Shown piece by piece: positions 38,010-49,247 of a stretch of DNA of 64,000 nucleotides (positions within the stretch are counted from its first letter, which is position 1; every line of letters begins with the position of its first letter). Under the pieces are notes generated by a model, which was given only the letters and a program-made list of their open reading frames with translations, was not told the origin of the DNA and ran no database searches. The stretch is taken from contig LSRY02000004.1 in the NCBI GenBank assembly GCA_001643675.2, positions 1 through 64,000 of the forward strand, given 5' to 3'. Position numbers and translations under genes: made by a program. The DNA is from Monocercomonoides exilis. Lineage: Eukaryota; Preaxostyla; Oxymonadida; Polymastigidae.

Positions 38010-40930
38010 AGCATGAAAAGGCATTGGCTCCTTCTCCCTTCCAGTGCCATGTCATTGTGTCGTGAGACATAACAACTCGCTGCCAGTCCCACAGTGGCAG
38101 CTTAAAGAAGATCTCCCCTTCCACCTCTTTCTTCCAATTTGCAGTCCCACCAGCTCCACCAGCAGCCGCACCATCCGGAACAGCGCCTGCCGCCCTTCTT
38201 TCTTCCCCTGCCGACACACCTACCAACACCCCCGCAAATTCCCTTGAAGGCGCGCACGCTCAGTCGTGAAGAACCTGCTTCAGCAGCGCCAGTTGCTGGC
38301 TCACCATCTTTATATCCCCTCTGTTCTCATTCATCGAAAGAGGCACCCACCATTCTGCTGTGTCGCACACATCCGGCAGTTTCAAGCAGCGCATCATGAA
38401 GTAATTGTGCTGGTATACCTCCAGCACCGATGAAAATGACAACAGACAGCAGCCCGACAGCCGGGACTCATCCCGGAAGATCCGCATCGACAGCGCCTTT
38501 GGAGTCTGCGGATAGCACACACAGAAGAGACTCAGCCTGTAAGAACGTTATCCCTCTGCAGGCTTCGTTCAGCGAAAATGAAGATGGAGTTGATGGTTCG
38601 CCTCTGCGTATGGAATCATACAGCGCCCTCATTGCCTCCTTCCACTTCACTGCCTCTGCCAGGTGATAGTTCAGCAGAAACCCCAGAAACACTGACGCGT
38701 CCGCCTCCCCCTTCTCCGACTGCAGCCCCTCAAACTCCTCCCAAAACATCTTGATCTTCTTTTCAGAAGCCCCTTCAAACAGCGTGTTGGAGCAATTCCG
38801 GAACATTCGGAACGATATTGTAAGGAAGTCCTCTTTCTCATTCATCGGCTGCTTATGCTGCTTGCCTTCAAACTGCATCGTGCTGCAATAAAGGAAGAAA
38901 GACAGCTCATCTCCCGTAAAATCCTCCGGCATGTACTTCCCAACTGCTGCACATGTGAAAATTCCTTTCGGAACAACATCACATTGCAGATCATTGCCAT
39001 CAGCACTGCCTCTTTCTTTTAATTCTCCTAGAACTTCTCCCCCAGCCGCAAACACACAAAATCTTCAAAACATCTGCCTTGGAAGTTCCACATCTTCACA
39101 GTCGGAGCTGCCATCACTCAAATCAACCAATATCTTGTCTCTGTATATTCCCTTGATCGTCGGCTGCATCCACGCCAGCTTCCGTCGCTGTCCTGTCTTC
39201 AGCCACTGCTGTCTCGACTGAATCGACATTGATAACTTATATATGTGCGACATCAGAAGCATATGCACAATTTCGAACACCACCTGCTCCAGCAAAAAAG
39301 ACACTGAGCTCGTCGGGCGCTCCATCGTCTTTTCAAACGACAACTTCACTTTCTTCTGCTCCTGCTTTTTGAAAACATAAGAATAATTTGCTGCTTCTCA
39401 ATCACCTCCATAAACAGCGCCATCTACTCGCTTGTTGTCTATTCGTATCCTTTCAGCAGCTCCATCAACATTTTTGTTTCCTTTTCCATCTGGTTCATCT
39501 TCTGCTTTACAGTTGTATCCACTCATCCTCCATCACCATCACAAGCATTCTCTGCTCCATCGTCATTTACTTCTCCTGCAATATTCACTCCTCTGCTCGC
39601 TTTCACAACAACAACCTTCTCGCTCGGGTCTGATACAACCATCACACTGCAGCCATCCCCGATGCTCGGTGCAAATTTTCTTAGTCCTTTTCAAACAACT
39701 CCGATGGCTGAATCATCGAAACCGAAGATTGAACCAGCATGCCCCTTCACAGGGCTCAAAAAAAAGCCGGCGTAAATAACACCCTTGGCGCATCTATCGA
39801 AACATTGCTTTCTCCACTTTCCACTTCGCACTTCTTTATCTTGATTTTCAACTCCTTCTCTATCCCCACATAAATAAATTCGACTTTCTCCTTCATGGCC
39901 GCAAGCTGCTCCTAAAGCTCCTTCACCTATGCATTGTGCTTCTCGTTCAGCTCCTGAATCTTCCTCTCCCGCCGTAGGATAATCTTGTTCTTCTCCTGCA
40001 GCTTCTTAACCAGCCCACTCATCCGCAACGATTTCCGCTCGTCGTCCCGGATCTTCTGCAAAAGTATATTGAACTCCGTAGACATCTTTACCATCTCATG
40101 TTTCTCCTCCTCTTGCTGCTCCTTCAGCTCCCGGATTTGTCTGCTCATCCCTTCATTCTCCCCTGCAATCTCGGATTTCTGCGCCTCGCACTTCACACAC
40201 ATCTCACACAGTATATTCACCGCATTCACCATTTTCCTCTTCAGATCTTCCTCCATATTCTTCAGCTCTTCGCCACTTCGCGCACTGTGGGCAAGTGTCA
40301 TATCGCTTCCTTATCCAGCTTCACCACCAAACGCACCGACTGCGGTGATCGCAAATCCAGCTGCAATGTTATAAACAGATTGCATTCACATCTGCCGCTT
40401 CAAAGATTCGCTTGCTCCCCGACTTCGTGCACATAGACGCTGCAAGCGACTGAAGCTGTGCCACGAACTGAACCTTAAGCATCGCAGAAAGCTCCTCATC
40501 GCACGCTCATACAACACCCCCATACAGCACCGCCAGTCGCGCCACAACATATCCATGCAGCGTCCGTTGCTCCCTCAGTTACGAAATCTTTTGATTTTCA
40601 TACACCCCAGCCACCTCTCGAAGTCGTCCATCGCTCCTGCCGACGTGTATGGTGCTGCCACCGCAGATGCATCCGAAGGGTCAATCGCAGGTGCTGAAGA
40701 AGAAGAAGAAGATAGCTTATCATCTCCTGCTGCCTTCTTCTCGTTGCTTTTCCGCCTCAGGAATGGCGAAGCTGATCGGCGTGCTGCTCCAGTTGAAGAA
40801 GACGAAGGCGCTGAGTGAAGAAACGACTGTTACGCTGCTCCCGCCACAAGAAGCTTTTTCAGATACCGCACTACGTCTTCAGGCTGCCCTAATGGTGACA
40901 CAAACACAACATTTTCATTTGTATCAGAAT
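38010..40930 (-). pseudogene. decayed gene, helical and coiled-coil remnants
   Basis: This block is visibly G+C-richer than its flanks. On the minus strand it contains several coding-looking frames that connect only across frameshifts and stops. A coiled coil at 40301-39927 (Glu/Lys/Met heptads ending at a stop) is followed by in-frame-looking Lys/Glu-rich sequence broken by further stops to about 39770. Then come 39349-39065 (helical, KLAWMQPTIKGIYRDKILVD), 39055-38468 (helical, Cys/Phe-rich, DELSFFLYC) and 38520-38260. Codon style resembles the G+C-richer part of the giant gene. No intact frame longer than 195 codons remains and I do not recognise the parent family. Alternatively, some breaks could be unrecognised introns. 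Confidence 0.55.
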
Positions 40931-41629
40931 GGTTGACCAGCCGAAAAAATCTGCTTTTTTCATGCTATTTGAAAGGATAATTGTAGGATATTTTTCCATA
41001 ATGTGTCAATATTAAAAGGAAGGGAAAAGGGAAAGGCACATCCTGAGATGAAAGAAACTTGATAATATAGATTGATTAAATCAAAAAAAAAGAAAAGTTT
41101 GTTTTTTTTTTTTTTTTTTTTCATTTGTAATAAATGGTGATTTATTTTGATAAACAACATTAATAATTAAATAAATGTCAACTGCTTTTTGAATATTTTT
41201 CGATAACAACGAGCAAAGTTTTGATGAATTTTTCCTGTTTGATTAATTCTTATGAAAAATTCTTGAATTAAAGCAAATCAATTTTATTCGTTTAACAACA
41301 AAAGAAAATTATAAAAAATTGTATGACATCCATGAATTTTTAATGAATATTCGAATTGATGAAATGAAAATGCAGAAATAAGAACATGCAATTCATTTAA
41401 TTCAAATAGCTCGAAAGCAGTAGCTAAAAAAAGCATTTGCTAATAAATTATTAACGTTCTGTCTGTTATCATCGGATCTTTGAAATGCTTTTAAATAATA
41501 AGCTCAGAAAACAACAATAAAAAATTAGCATAAATCTTATATGGGAACGGAATGATCAACTTTTTTGATCATTTGTGATCTTTTGTGGGACAAAATTAAA
41601 GTGATGGAACTTTACAAAAAAATTTTGCC
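40931..41629. other. A+T-rich spacer left of the transposon
   Basis: It contains a long T-run at about 41101-41122 and no gene. The last roughly 30 bp resemble the flank preserved at 36012-36035. Confidence 0.6.
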
Positions 41630-41633
41630 ATAT

Positions 41634-42719
41634 AGCTTTCAAATATTGATAAATTCTGCTGCTTGTGTGTTTGTTTATGTAGTTTATTTGTTTTTATCAA
41701 TCTTTATTAAAAATATTTTATTTTTTGTTGCTTAATTTCGATTGTTCACTTAATCACTTTCACTTTTGCTCGAAACAAAAAGGTGAAGAAATTGGCATCA
41801 CGGAAGTGTGATAACTTATTAAATATTATTAACTTTTATTCATTTTGAAATTTAAATACTCGATATTATGTTTTTTTATTTAAAATTCAATATTTTTAAC
41901 TTTAGTGTTGCGCCGTATCTAAGATGATGCGAAAATTTGAACAAACGAAAGAATTAATCAAAGAAATGAATAAAAAAGAATTCAAATCTTTTTTTTCATT
42001 TGAACTGTTCGGCAAAATGCACAAAATGTTTGACGAAAGAAAATTAGGTTGGAGAAAGTTGCTGCTTGCTGAAGGACATGGGATATTACAAAGTGCTGAA
42101 AATGACTTTATTATATTCTTTTGATGAATCTTTTTTGAGAGATCGATTTCAGAAAATGATCATTGAAGAAGAAGAGAGAAAAAAAGAAGAAAAGAATGAA
42201 AATCTTCTTGTTGGACTTTGTGAATGATTTCTTTTGCTTCATGAGAATATTTCAAGAGAATTTGCTTCAATATGTGTCCGTTGCCTTCTGAAAGTTGCAG
42301 CGAAGAAAGAGGAAAGCGAGGAAACACAAAAAGAAGTGGAAATGGCATTGCTGACTTTGATCAATACTTTCTGTTACGTTTGAAATTTTCTATTTTCTTT
42401 TGATTTTTTTAATTTTTATTTTATTTTTTTATCAGCCAATCAAAAAGGAACTGTATTTGAGTGAAATTATAGAAATTATAAAGCGTCATCAAGAATTTAA
42501 CAATCTGACACGACTTGCTTGTCGCTCTGCTTGGGTATTTTTAATAAACCGAGTTTACAGTGACAAAAGTTTGGAAAAAGTGATTGTGGATAAGCTGCAT
42601 TTTGTGAGAGATGCGACAAGAAAATTAAAAGAGCTGATAAAATGCATAAATTGGTAGTAATAAGATGAAGAGGAAATAGGAAGAAAAGAAGGAAGCAGCA
42701 GAAGTGGCTGAGAAGAAGA
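41634..42719 (+). repeat. left terminal inverted repeat of the transposon
   Basis: About 1,086 bp is shared, inverted, with 44349-45434. Few differences are seen by eye (for example AAATTGGTAG versus AAATTTGTAG near 42651). The arm contains a broken gene copy (41924-42657). Confidence 0.9.
41924..42657 (+). pseudogene. broken intron-bearing host-like gene inside the left transposon arm
   Basis: The frame starts at MMRKFEQTKELIKEMNKKEF and runs into a stop at 42122-42124. The sense continues in another frame (YSFDESFLRDRFQKMIIEEE), with an in-frame TGA near 42224-42226. It goes on through SICVRCLLKVAAKKEESEE to about 42380, where a GT-AG intron (GTTTGAAATT... to TTTATCAG) joins PIKKELYLSEIIEIIKRHQE and a helical end (LTRLACRSAWVFLINRVYSD...), stopping at 42657. 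The predicted product is all-helical, ARM/HEAT-like in feel, with no recognised domain. A frameshift and a nonsense codon make it a pseudogene. The retained intron shows it derives from a eukaryotic gene. Confidence 0.65.
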
Positions 42720-43155
42720 GTACTACTAAGTAATTAAAATGATATAAGTTGGAAATTGAAACTTATATTTTAATTTGATTTATTATTGTATTTGTTCCTA
42801 CAAACATTTTTTTAATATATCGTTAAAAATAAATTGAAATTATATGATTGTTATTTATGATATTTTTAATTGATAAATCCAATTGTTGTTTTGTTTTCAA
42901 TTGTTTGTGTTTGATGAAGACTTAATAAATAAATGAAAATGAACTTCTTTGTTGTCATATCTCAATATATTTTTTTATCAGTGGAATGAAGAATATTTGA
43001 AAATATAATTGAGACAAAATATTCATTCTTTGATAATCAAAATTTACAAAAATGTGGAAAAACTCAATGAATGAGTTACAAGGGCTTCTTTTAAATGTGA
43101 AAACATTTAAATAATCTTACATATATTTTTGTCTTTCTCCGTATGGAGGAAGATA

Positions 43156-43917
43156 TTATCTGAGAAGGTTCCAAGTGCTTTCGATTCTTTGTGTGTGAGC
43201 CTTTGAAATAGGATCCTCAAATCTTTTTTTGTGATTGACAGTAAAATGCGTGTATCCAGCTCCATTTAAATTGTTATATCCCCTCCAACAATCCGTGTAT
43301 ATTTTTGTTTTTTCCTTCACATAACTTTTGATTGTTTGATGCAGTATTTCTCTTGATCTTTTCAAAACAGGAATTAAAAACAGATTGGATTTTTGACCCT
43401 TTTTTTTCGGACGTTCGATTCCTCCAATGATCCAATTTTGTCTTTTTGTTCTACCTCTATTGTATTTTCTTTTAGGAAATATTGCTTCATCAATTTCCAC
43501 TTCAGTTCCTTTTCCTCCAATAATTCGCGGATTTTCCATGTAAAATTTTGATAAACATTTACGAAAAGAATCATAAGCATGCATCACAGAAATATTTGAT
43601 TTTCCACAAATGAAGCTACAATGTGTCTGAGAAATGCCGAACCAAAAACATAAAGCCATCAAACAGATATTACATATTTTGAATCTGAATTTTTCAAAAT
43701 TTGTATTTTTCGAAATTTTGATTTGTTTATGTTTGCAACGAAAGCGACTTGTTTCATTTTCATAAACGTAGATTTTCATATTCTTTTGGCACTTCCAGCA
43801 ATAGCCGTCTTTTTCCAAGATCTTATGATCCAAAAGCCAATCAATTGTTTCTTTTTCTGATCTGAATATATGAAACAATTTTTTAAACTGCTTTTGATTA
43901 TCTGCTTTGGTTGGCAT
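43156..43917 (-). CDS. IS1595/ISXO2-like (Merlin-type) DDE transposase, 253 aa
   Basis: The ATG at 43917 begins a single intronless frame. An N-terminal zinc-ribbon-like region has the pattern C-W-K-C...C-x-H (about residues 38-65), followed by a helix-turn-helix-like segment. The catalytic core follows: EIDEAIFPKRKYNRGR (first Asp near residue 143), WIIGGIER, IYTDCWRGY (second Asp near residue 209) and a final HTQRIESTWNLL (Glu in the third position, near 248). This motif order is that of DDE_Tnp_IS1595 proteins, which cut and paste Merlin/IS1016-type elements. The frame ends soon after the last motif, so it is about full length or slightly short at the C-terminus. It lies in the unique centre of the element. 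All three acidic residues are present, so activity is possible. Confidence 0.9.
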   Translation of the reverse strand: MPTKADNQKQFKKLFHIFRSEKETIDWLLDHKILEKDGYCWKCQKNMKIYVYENETSRFRCKHKQIKISKNTNFEKFRFKICNICLMALCFWFGISQTHCSFICGKSNISVMHAYDSFRKCLSKFYMENPRIIGGKGTEVEIDEAIFPKRKYNRGRTKRQNWIIGGIERPKKKGQKSNLFLIPVLKRSREILHQTIKSYVKEKTKIYTDCWRGYNNLNGAGYTHFTVNHKKRFEDPISKAHTQRIESTWNLLR

Positions 43918-44348
43918 AATATTTCAAATAGAGTGTTAAAAAAAAAGATTTATAGAATTATTCAAGTTTTGATCTTCATATGTGAAAAAATAGAAAAAAA
44001 AAGACAGATTAGTGAAGTGAAATCAACAAATAAGATGCCAAAGGCACTTCGAAATAAAATTTTGAAATAAAACGAAAAATTTAAAATCTCAAGATCAAAT
44101 AAAGATTCAAAAATAATCTGGAATCAAATTACAAAAATAAATAATAAAATTATGTTCTACTAAGAATAATAGACAATTTACACAATATTTAACATGAAAA
44201 GTTCAAATTCAGTTCAACAACAATGATATAATCGAAATATAAAAAAATATATGACACTCAATACAATTAAAAAATAAATTCGTAGAAACCATTATTTCTG
44301 TCATTATCGAAGCTATATCCACTTATCATTCTTATTCTTTTGCTTCCT

Positions 44349-45434
44349 TCTTCTTCTCAGCCACTTCTGCTGCTTCCTTCTTTTCTTCCTATTTCCTCTT
44401 CATCTTATTACTACAAATTTATGCATTTTATCAGCTCTTTTAATTTTCTTGTCGCATCTCTCACAAAATGCAGCTTATCCACAATCACTTTTTCCAAACT
44501 TTTGTCACTGTAAACTCGGTTTATTAAAAATACCCAAGCAGAGCGACAAGCAAGTCGTGTCAGATTGTTAAATTCTTGATGACGCTTTATAATTTCTATA
44601 ATTTCACTCAAATACAGTTCCTTTTTGATTGGCTGATAAAAAAATAAAATAAAAATTAAAAAAATCAAAAGAAAATAGAAAATTTCAAACGTAACAGAAA
44701 GTATTGATCAAAGTCAGCAATGCCATTTCCACTTCTTTTTGTGTTTCCTCGCTTTCCTCTTTCTTCGCTGCAACTTTCAGAAGGCAACGGACACATATTG
44801 AAGCAAATTCTCTTGAAATATTCTCATGAAGCAAAAGAAATCATTCACAAAGTCCAACAAGAAGATTTTCATTCTTTTCTTCTTTTTTTCTCTCTTCTTC
44901 TTCAATGATCATTTTCTGAAATCGATCTCTCAAAAAAGATTCATCAAAAGAATATAATAAAGTCATTTTCAGCACTTTGTAATATCCCATGTCCTTCAGC
45001 AAGCAGCAACTTTCTCCAACCTAATTTTCTTTCGTCAAACATTTTGTGCATTTTGCCGAACAGTTCAAATGAAAAAAAAGATTTGAATTCTTTTTTATTC
45101 ATTTCTTTGATTAATTCTTTCGTTTGTTCAAATTTTCGCATCATCTTAGATACGGCGCAACACTAAAGTTAAAAATATTGAATTTTAAATAAAAAAACAT
45201 AATATCGAGTATTTAAATTTCAAAATGAATAAAAGTTAATAATATTTAATAAGTTATCACACTTCCGTGATGCCAATTTCTTCACCTTTTTGTTTCGAGC
45301 AAAAGTGAAAGTGATTAAGTGAACAATCGAAATTAAGCAACAAAAAATAAAATATTTTTAATAAAGATTGATAAAAACAAATAAACTACATAAACAAACA
45401 CACAAGCAGCAGAATTTATCAATATTTGAAAGCT
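44349..45434 (-). repeat. right terminal inverted repeat of the transposon
   Basis: This is the inverted partner of 41634-42719, near-identical over its whole length. The outer tip GAAAGCT abuts the ATAT at 45435. Confidence 0.9.
44411..45144 (-). pseudogene. broken intron-bearing host-like gene inside the right transposon arm
   Basis: This copy matches 41924-42657 in inverted orientation, with the same start, the same early stop and the same downstream frames and intron. The last residue before the stop differs (Leu versus Trp) and the stop falls at the equivalent place. Sharing identical disabling lesions means the two arms were copied from one another, or homogenised, after the gene was already broken. 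Confidence 0.65.
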
Positions 45435-45438
45435 ATAT

Positions 45439-45632
45439 GTGGAGAAACAGAAAAACGCAGATGAAATCAATGATCTCACCCATTATTTTTTTATTTTTAA
45501 CATTTTTAAAACTGAACATGACAGACGAAGTTTCGCCAAATAAGAATAATTGTAAAATAATTAGTAATAGTGAGCTTTTCATTTACTATTTGAATTTTTG
45601 CTCAACTCGTCTGTCAACTAGATTATATCTCG
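45439..45632 (+). repeat. right flank of the transposon, duplicated at 35.8-36.0 kb
   Basis: Starting at GTGGAGAAACAG, this 194-bp segment repeats the reverse complement of 35816-36007 with no difference that I can find by eye. It ends at TATCTCGCC, after which the two loci are unrelated (here a T-run). It contains a short frame starting MTDEVSPNK that is shared by both copies but has no recognisable domain. Confidence 0.9.
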
Positions 45633-46882
45633 CCCCTTTTTTTTTTTGTTTCATGGATTGCATTCAGAAACAATATCTATTATATTTTGTTTTGTTATTT
45701 TCTCCATTTTCAATAGATTAAGAATAATAATAAATTCTTCTTAATGACTTGTTCTTTTTGGGAAGAAGCAAATTTAAAAATTACAAACGAAAAAAATTTT
45801 TTGTATTTTTTGGAAAATGTTTGTTCACATCCACGAAACATTTAAAAAACGGATGATGCGAATTGAGAATGCTACCATTTTAATTCTGATGGAGTTTCGT
45901 GAGTGGAAACAGTAATTTAATCAAGATTTGCTTTTTTTTATTTCATTTGAATATTTCACATTTGCGTCTTTTCAAAATGAATAACATATTTGATTCATGC
46001 TTGTTCCGTTTTATGACAAATACATTTTTAACCCGATCCACGCAGTTTCAATTTTATTTGTGAGGCAGTCTGTTATTTCAATTTTAATTTCTTTGCTTTT
46101 GTCAAGTGTTTCGTGATCAAATTTAAGCATTAGCAACTTTTAGTGTGATTTCCAACTGGCTGATTGAATGATTGCGTTCAGTTTTTTGGTTTTCGATAAA
46201 TAATTCCATACAGTTTTTGAATCTCTTTTTCAAACAGGTATTATGAAGGATTTGTTTTCCAACAATTTTTTCTCTTTTATGTCCAAACTTTATTCACAAT
46301 AACTTCTGTTTCCTTTTCAAATGAAAATCAATATTTTATATTAACAAATAATTTGTATTCCAATTCACCAAATTTCTTTTACGTAGACTGATAATATTGT
46401 CAACCATTTCCATCCATTCGAGAAAAGTTTATTGAGCGGGAATAGGAAATTTATCAAAATAAAAATCATTTATTTAATTTGAATTTGACAAAAGAGAATT
46501 GTCAAAAAAAAAAAAAAAAATGGATATTTCCATATATAAATAATTGATGTTATTCAGATTTCTGATTGATTGATCAAACAAAAAATTTTTTTACTGCGTT
46601 TTCTGGTCGAAAATTAAAAGAGGAACCTTTGCTTTGACAATTGAAAAATGTTAAAACTGTAAAAAACAAATATCCAATTTGAAAAGACATATTTTTTAGA
46701 AAAATAAAAGAAAACAAAGTTCTTTTTTATTGTTAGTCAAATAGAAAAAATATTCGATGTGAATAATTTGTGTTTGAATTTCATTCGAAACATTTTTATT
46801 GCCATAATAATTAAGTTTTGCTTCCTTTTTATTAAAATAAGTTTTTAGTTTTATTTTATTGAAATTATACATTAACATAAGA
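45633..46882. other. A+T-rich intergenic region, no gene seen
   Basis: It contains homopolymer runs (an A-run near 46505-46520) and short frames only. It presumably includes the promoter of the transporter at its right end, but no specific element is visible. Confidence 0.6.
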
Positions 46883-48628
46883 ATGATGCAAAGCAATGAA
46901 CCGAATATCGAAGATTCGACATGTCAAATTTCTACATTAAGTTGTCTATCTGACGATAAATACATTATGACATTTACTCGAAGATGGTACATTCTAATCA
47001 TATATTCTCTGAATGCTTTTATGTCTTCAGCAGAATTTTCTTTCTACAGTGCAGTTCCGCAATCTATTCAAGACTATTACTCTGAGGCTGGAATCACAAT
47101 GAATCACATAAACATGTGCCTTTCATTATGTTTGATCTTATTTATTTTGCAATGAAAAATTTAACGAACCTAAATTTTCTTGTGTTTATTTTTTATTTCT
47201 TTTGCTTCTTTCACATCTATTTTGATAGCGGGGTTTTTTGCGATCGCATTTTTAATTATCACGCAATACTTAGATTATAAATTCTCAAATTTGCGCGCAT
47301 TAACTCTACTTTCATCGTGGTGCCTTATTATATCATGCATCATACGACTTCTTCCCAGCTGGATTCCTGGATTGATGCCAAATGCGTTTGCATTTATGGC
47401 AATTGGATTGGCGATCAACCAAATAGGTTCATCATTTTCATTTCCAACATCATCACTTTTAAGTGCCACATGGTTCGGATCTTCTGAACGTTTGTTTACG
47501 ACCACTTTTGCTGCAGGTGCAAGTCAGATTGGTTTTGCACTTGGTTTTCTTCTCTTTCCGTTTATTGTCAATGCTCCTCACGTTGTTGGAGTTGTTCTTC
47601 ATTTCCTTTTAGCGATGCAAGGCTGCTGTACAATTGCACTAACAATATATTTTCCGTCGAGACCTCCTCAACCTCCATCTATTTCTGAAATGCTCAAACT
47701 AGAACAAAGAAAAACGAAGAATGACAAAAAGCAAAGTGAAAGTGTTTTAAAGAGAACAAATTGCCGAACTGAACTAAATTTTGAAACACTAATTTCAGAA
47801 TCAAATGACAGATCATGCTCTTCATCATCAAATGAAAGAATTAATGGTGATTATCAAAGTGCAAACACTCCGCCACCTTCCAAGAAAAAGTGTTGTTCAG
47901 ATAAAGCATTGAAAACAATACAATCACTTTGTCAACCGTCGTTCATCTTTCTATGTGCGGCCTATGCATTTGAGAGCGCATCTTCACAAGCGTTTGCTGG
48001 GAACATCACATATTTTTACACAGTTATGGGATACAAAGAATCTGTTGGTGGAATATTTGCATTTGCCAATTCTGTGGCAATGGTCGCTGGATCTTTTATT
48101 TTGTCGACAGTTGCTGGAAAATGCATTCGATCCAAAGAGAAACTTCTTTTATGCGTTACATTTGTAGCAACAGCATTAATTGCGCTCTTTTTTGTCTTTG
48201 TACTCCCAATTCAGCCTTCAGCGCATTCTGGAAGTGACCCAATGACAGATATCGGTCCTCCTCTGCTCCATGTTCCTTTGTGGATTCTTTCGTTGTGTTT
48301 TGTGGTGATTGGGATTGTTGGTGGATCTCCGGTTGGATTGTGCTTAGAAATAGGAGCTGAATTGACCTTCCCATCGTCAGAAGCAGCTTCTGCATGCATC
48401 ATGACAATAGCAAACAATGCTATTTACACAATAATAATGTTCATTTTCAGCAAGGCAGGTACAAACTGGATGACAACTGTGGCGCTATGTGGATGTGTCT
48501 GTGGATTATTGTGCTTACTGTTAACTCGAATAACAAGAAAGAGACAAAATGCAGAATCATTGTCTCAAAATGATTCTTTACATGAGAAACATGATACAAA
48601 CAAATACCAAGTTGAAATTTCAGCTTGA
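46883..48628 (+). CDS. major-facilitator transporter, SLC49/FLVCR-like, two exons
   Basis: Exon 1 is 46883-47129 (ATG at MMQSNEP) and exon 2 is 47229-48628, joined by a 99-nt phase-1 GT-AG intron to give 548 aa. The product has about 12 hydrophobic helices. A short acidic N-terminus leads into FTRRWYILIIYSLNAFMSS and an AVPQSIQDYYSEAG loop. A LSATWFGSSERLFTTTFAAG motif with SQIGFALGFLLFPFIV lies in the first half, and the central cytosolic loop is long, charged and Ser-rich. The WF-x-x-xER motif and the ordering resemble FLVCR/SLC49 proteins, which move haem, choline or related organic cations. The substrate cannot be read from sequence. The C-terminus is polar and Lys/Gln-rich. There is no sign of damage. 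Confidence 0.82.
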
Positions 48629-49247
48629 ATATTATGTTTAGATGCTCCTATTTGGAGTTATGTTGAATATGCATTAGCAACAATCTGTAGAATGAATTTG
48701 AAGAGTGATTTTTTGTTTTTCTTTGCATAAAAAATTTGAGTATTCAGTTTATTTTCTATTGTTAGTTCTATATTTAAATTATTCAATGTTATGTGTAATT
48801 TCAAATGAAGAAAATAAATTATTTTTATTTCACAACAATGCAATAATACTTATAAATATTTAATGGGCAATGAAACGTATTAGTATGATTGCTAATAAGC
48901 AAAGTCCAAAACATCATATTAATCAAGACAAATGCAAAAAGCGACACCGGAAAATATAAATTTAATTCATAGTTCTTCCACAATACGGAACAGATAAAAA
49001 ATCAAGAAATAAATAAATGCAATCTGATTACAACAAAATTGATATGTATCAGAATCAATAAATGGAAAACGAATTATTTTGAATTATCGTGATATTACTT
49101 AAAAGATCTTCTTTTTTTATCCAAACATTCAATCAAATAGCTGCAGTTCGACGGGAAAAACATCTAAATCAATTGATGTTAATTGCTCTAAACCTTCACA
49201 TTTTACAATGAATGAATGATTTTTGCTGATATTGCAACTCAATCAAT
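48629..49247. other. convergent intergenic region, no gene seen
   Basis: This lies between two convergently transcribed genes. It is A+T-rich, carries only short frames, and presumably holds both 3' ends. Confidence 0.6.

Larger units (their letters stand above)
41634..45434. mobile_element. 3.8-kb DNA transposon with about 1.09-kb terminal inverted repeats and IS1595/Merlin-type transposase
   Basis: The ends are AGCTTTCAAATATTG... at 41634 and the exact reverse complement at 45434. The left arm, 41634 to about 42719, and the right arm, about 44349-45434, are nearly identical inverted repeats. They diverge inward after CTGAGAAGAAG. The unique centre carries one transposase gene on the minus strand. 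The element is flanked by ATAT on both sides (41630-41633 and 45435-45438), and a paralogous site at 36008-36011 has a single ATAT, consistent with a 4-bp target duplication. Eukaryotic Merlin elements usually have short terminal repeats and 8-9-bp duplications, so the arm length and the 4-bp duplication are unusual. Confidence 0.88.

Noticed and set aside
39388-40930. Plus-strand frames over 80 codons in the decayed block
   Set aside because: They are rich in His/Leu/Ser from antisense of coiled-coil codons. Minus-strand readings fit coding composition better.
42160-42348. Small hydrophobic frame in the transposon arm (and its twin at 44720-44908)
   Set aside because: It is antisense to the broken helical gene, whose sense frames have better composition and a splice junction.
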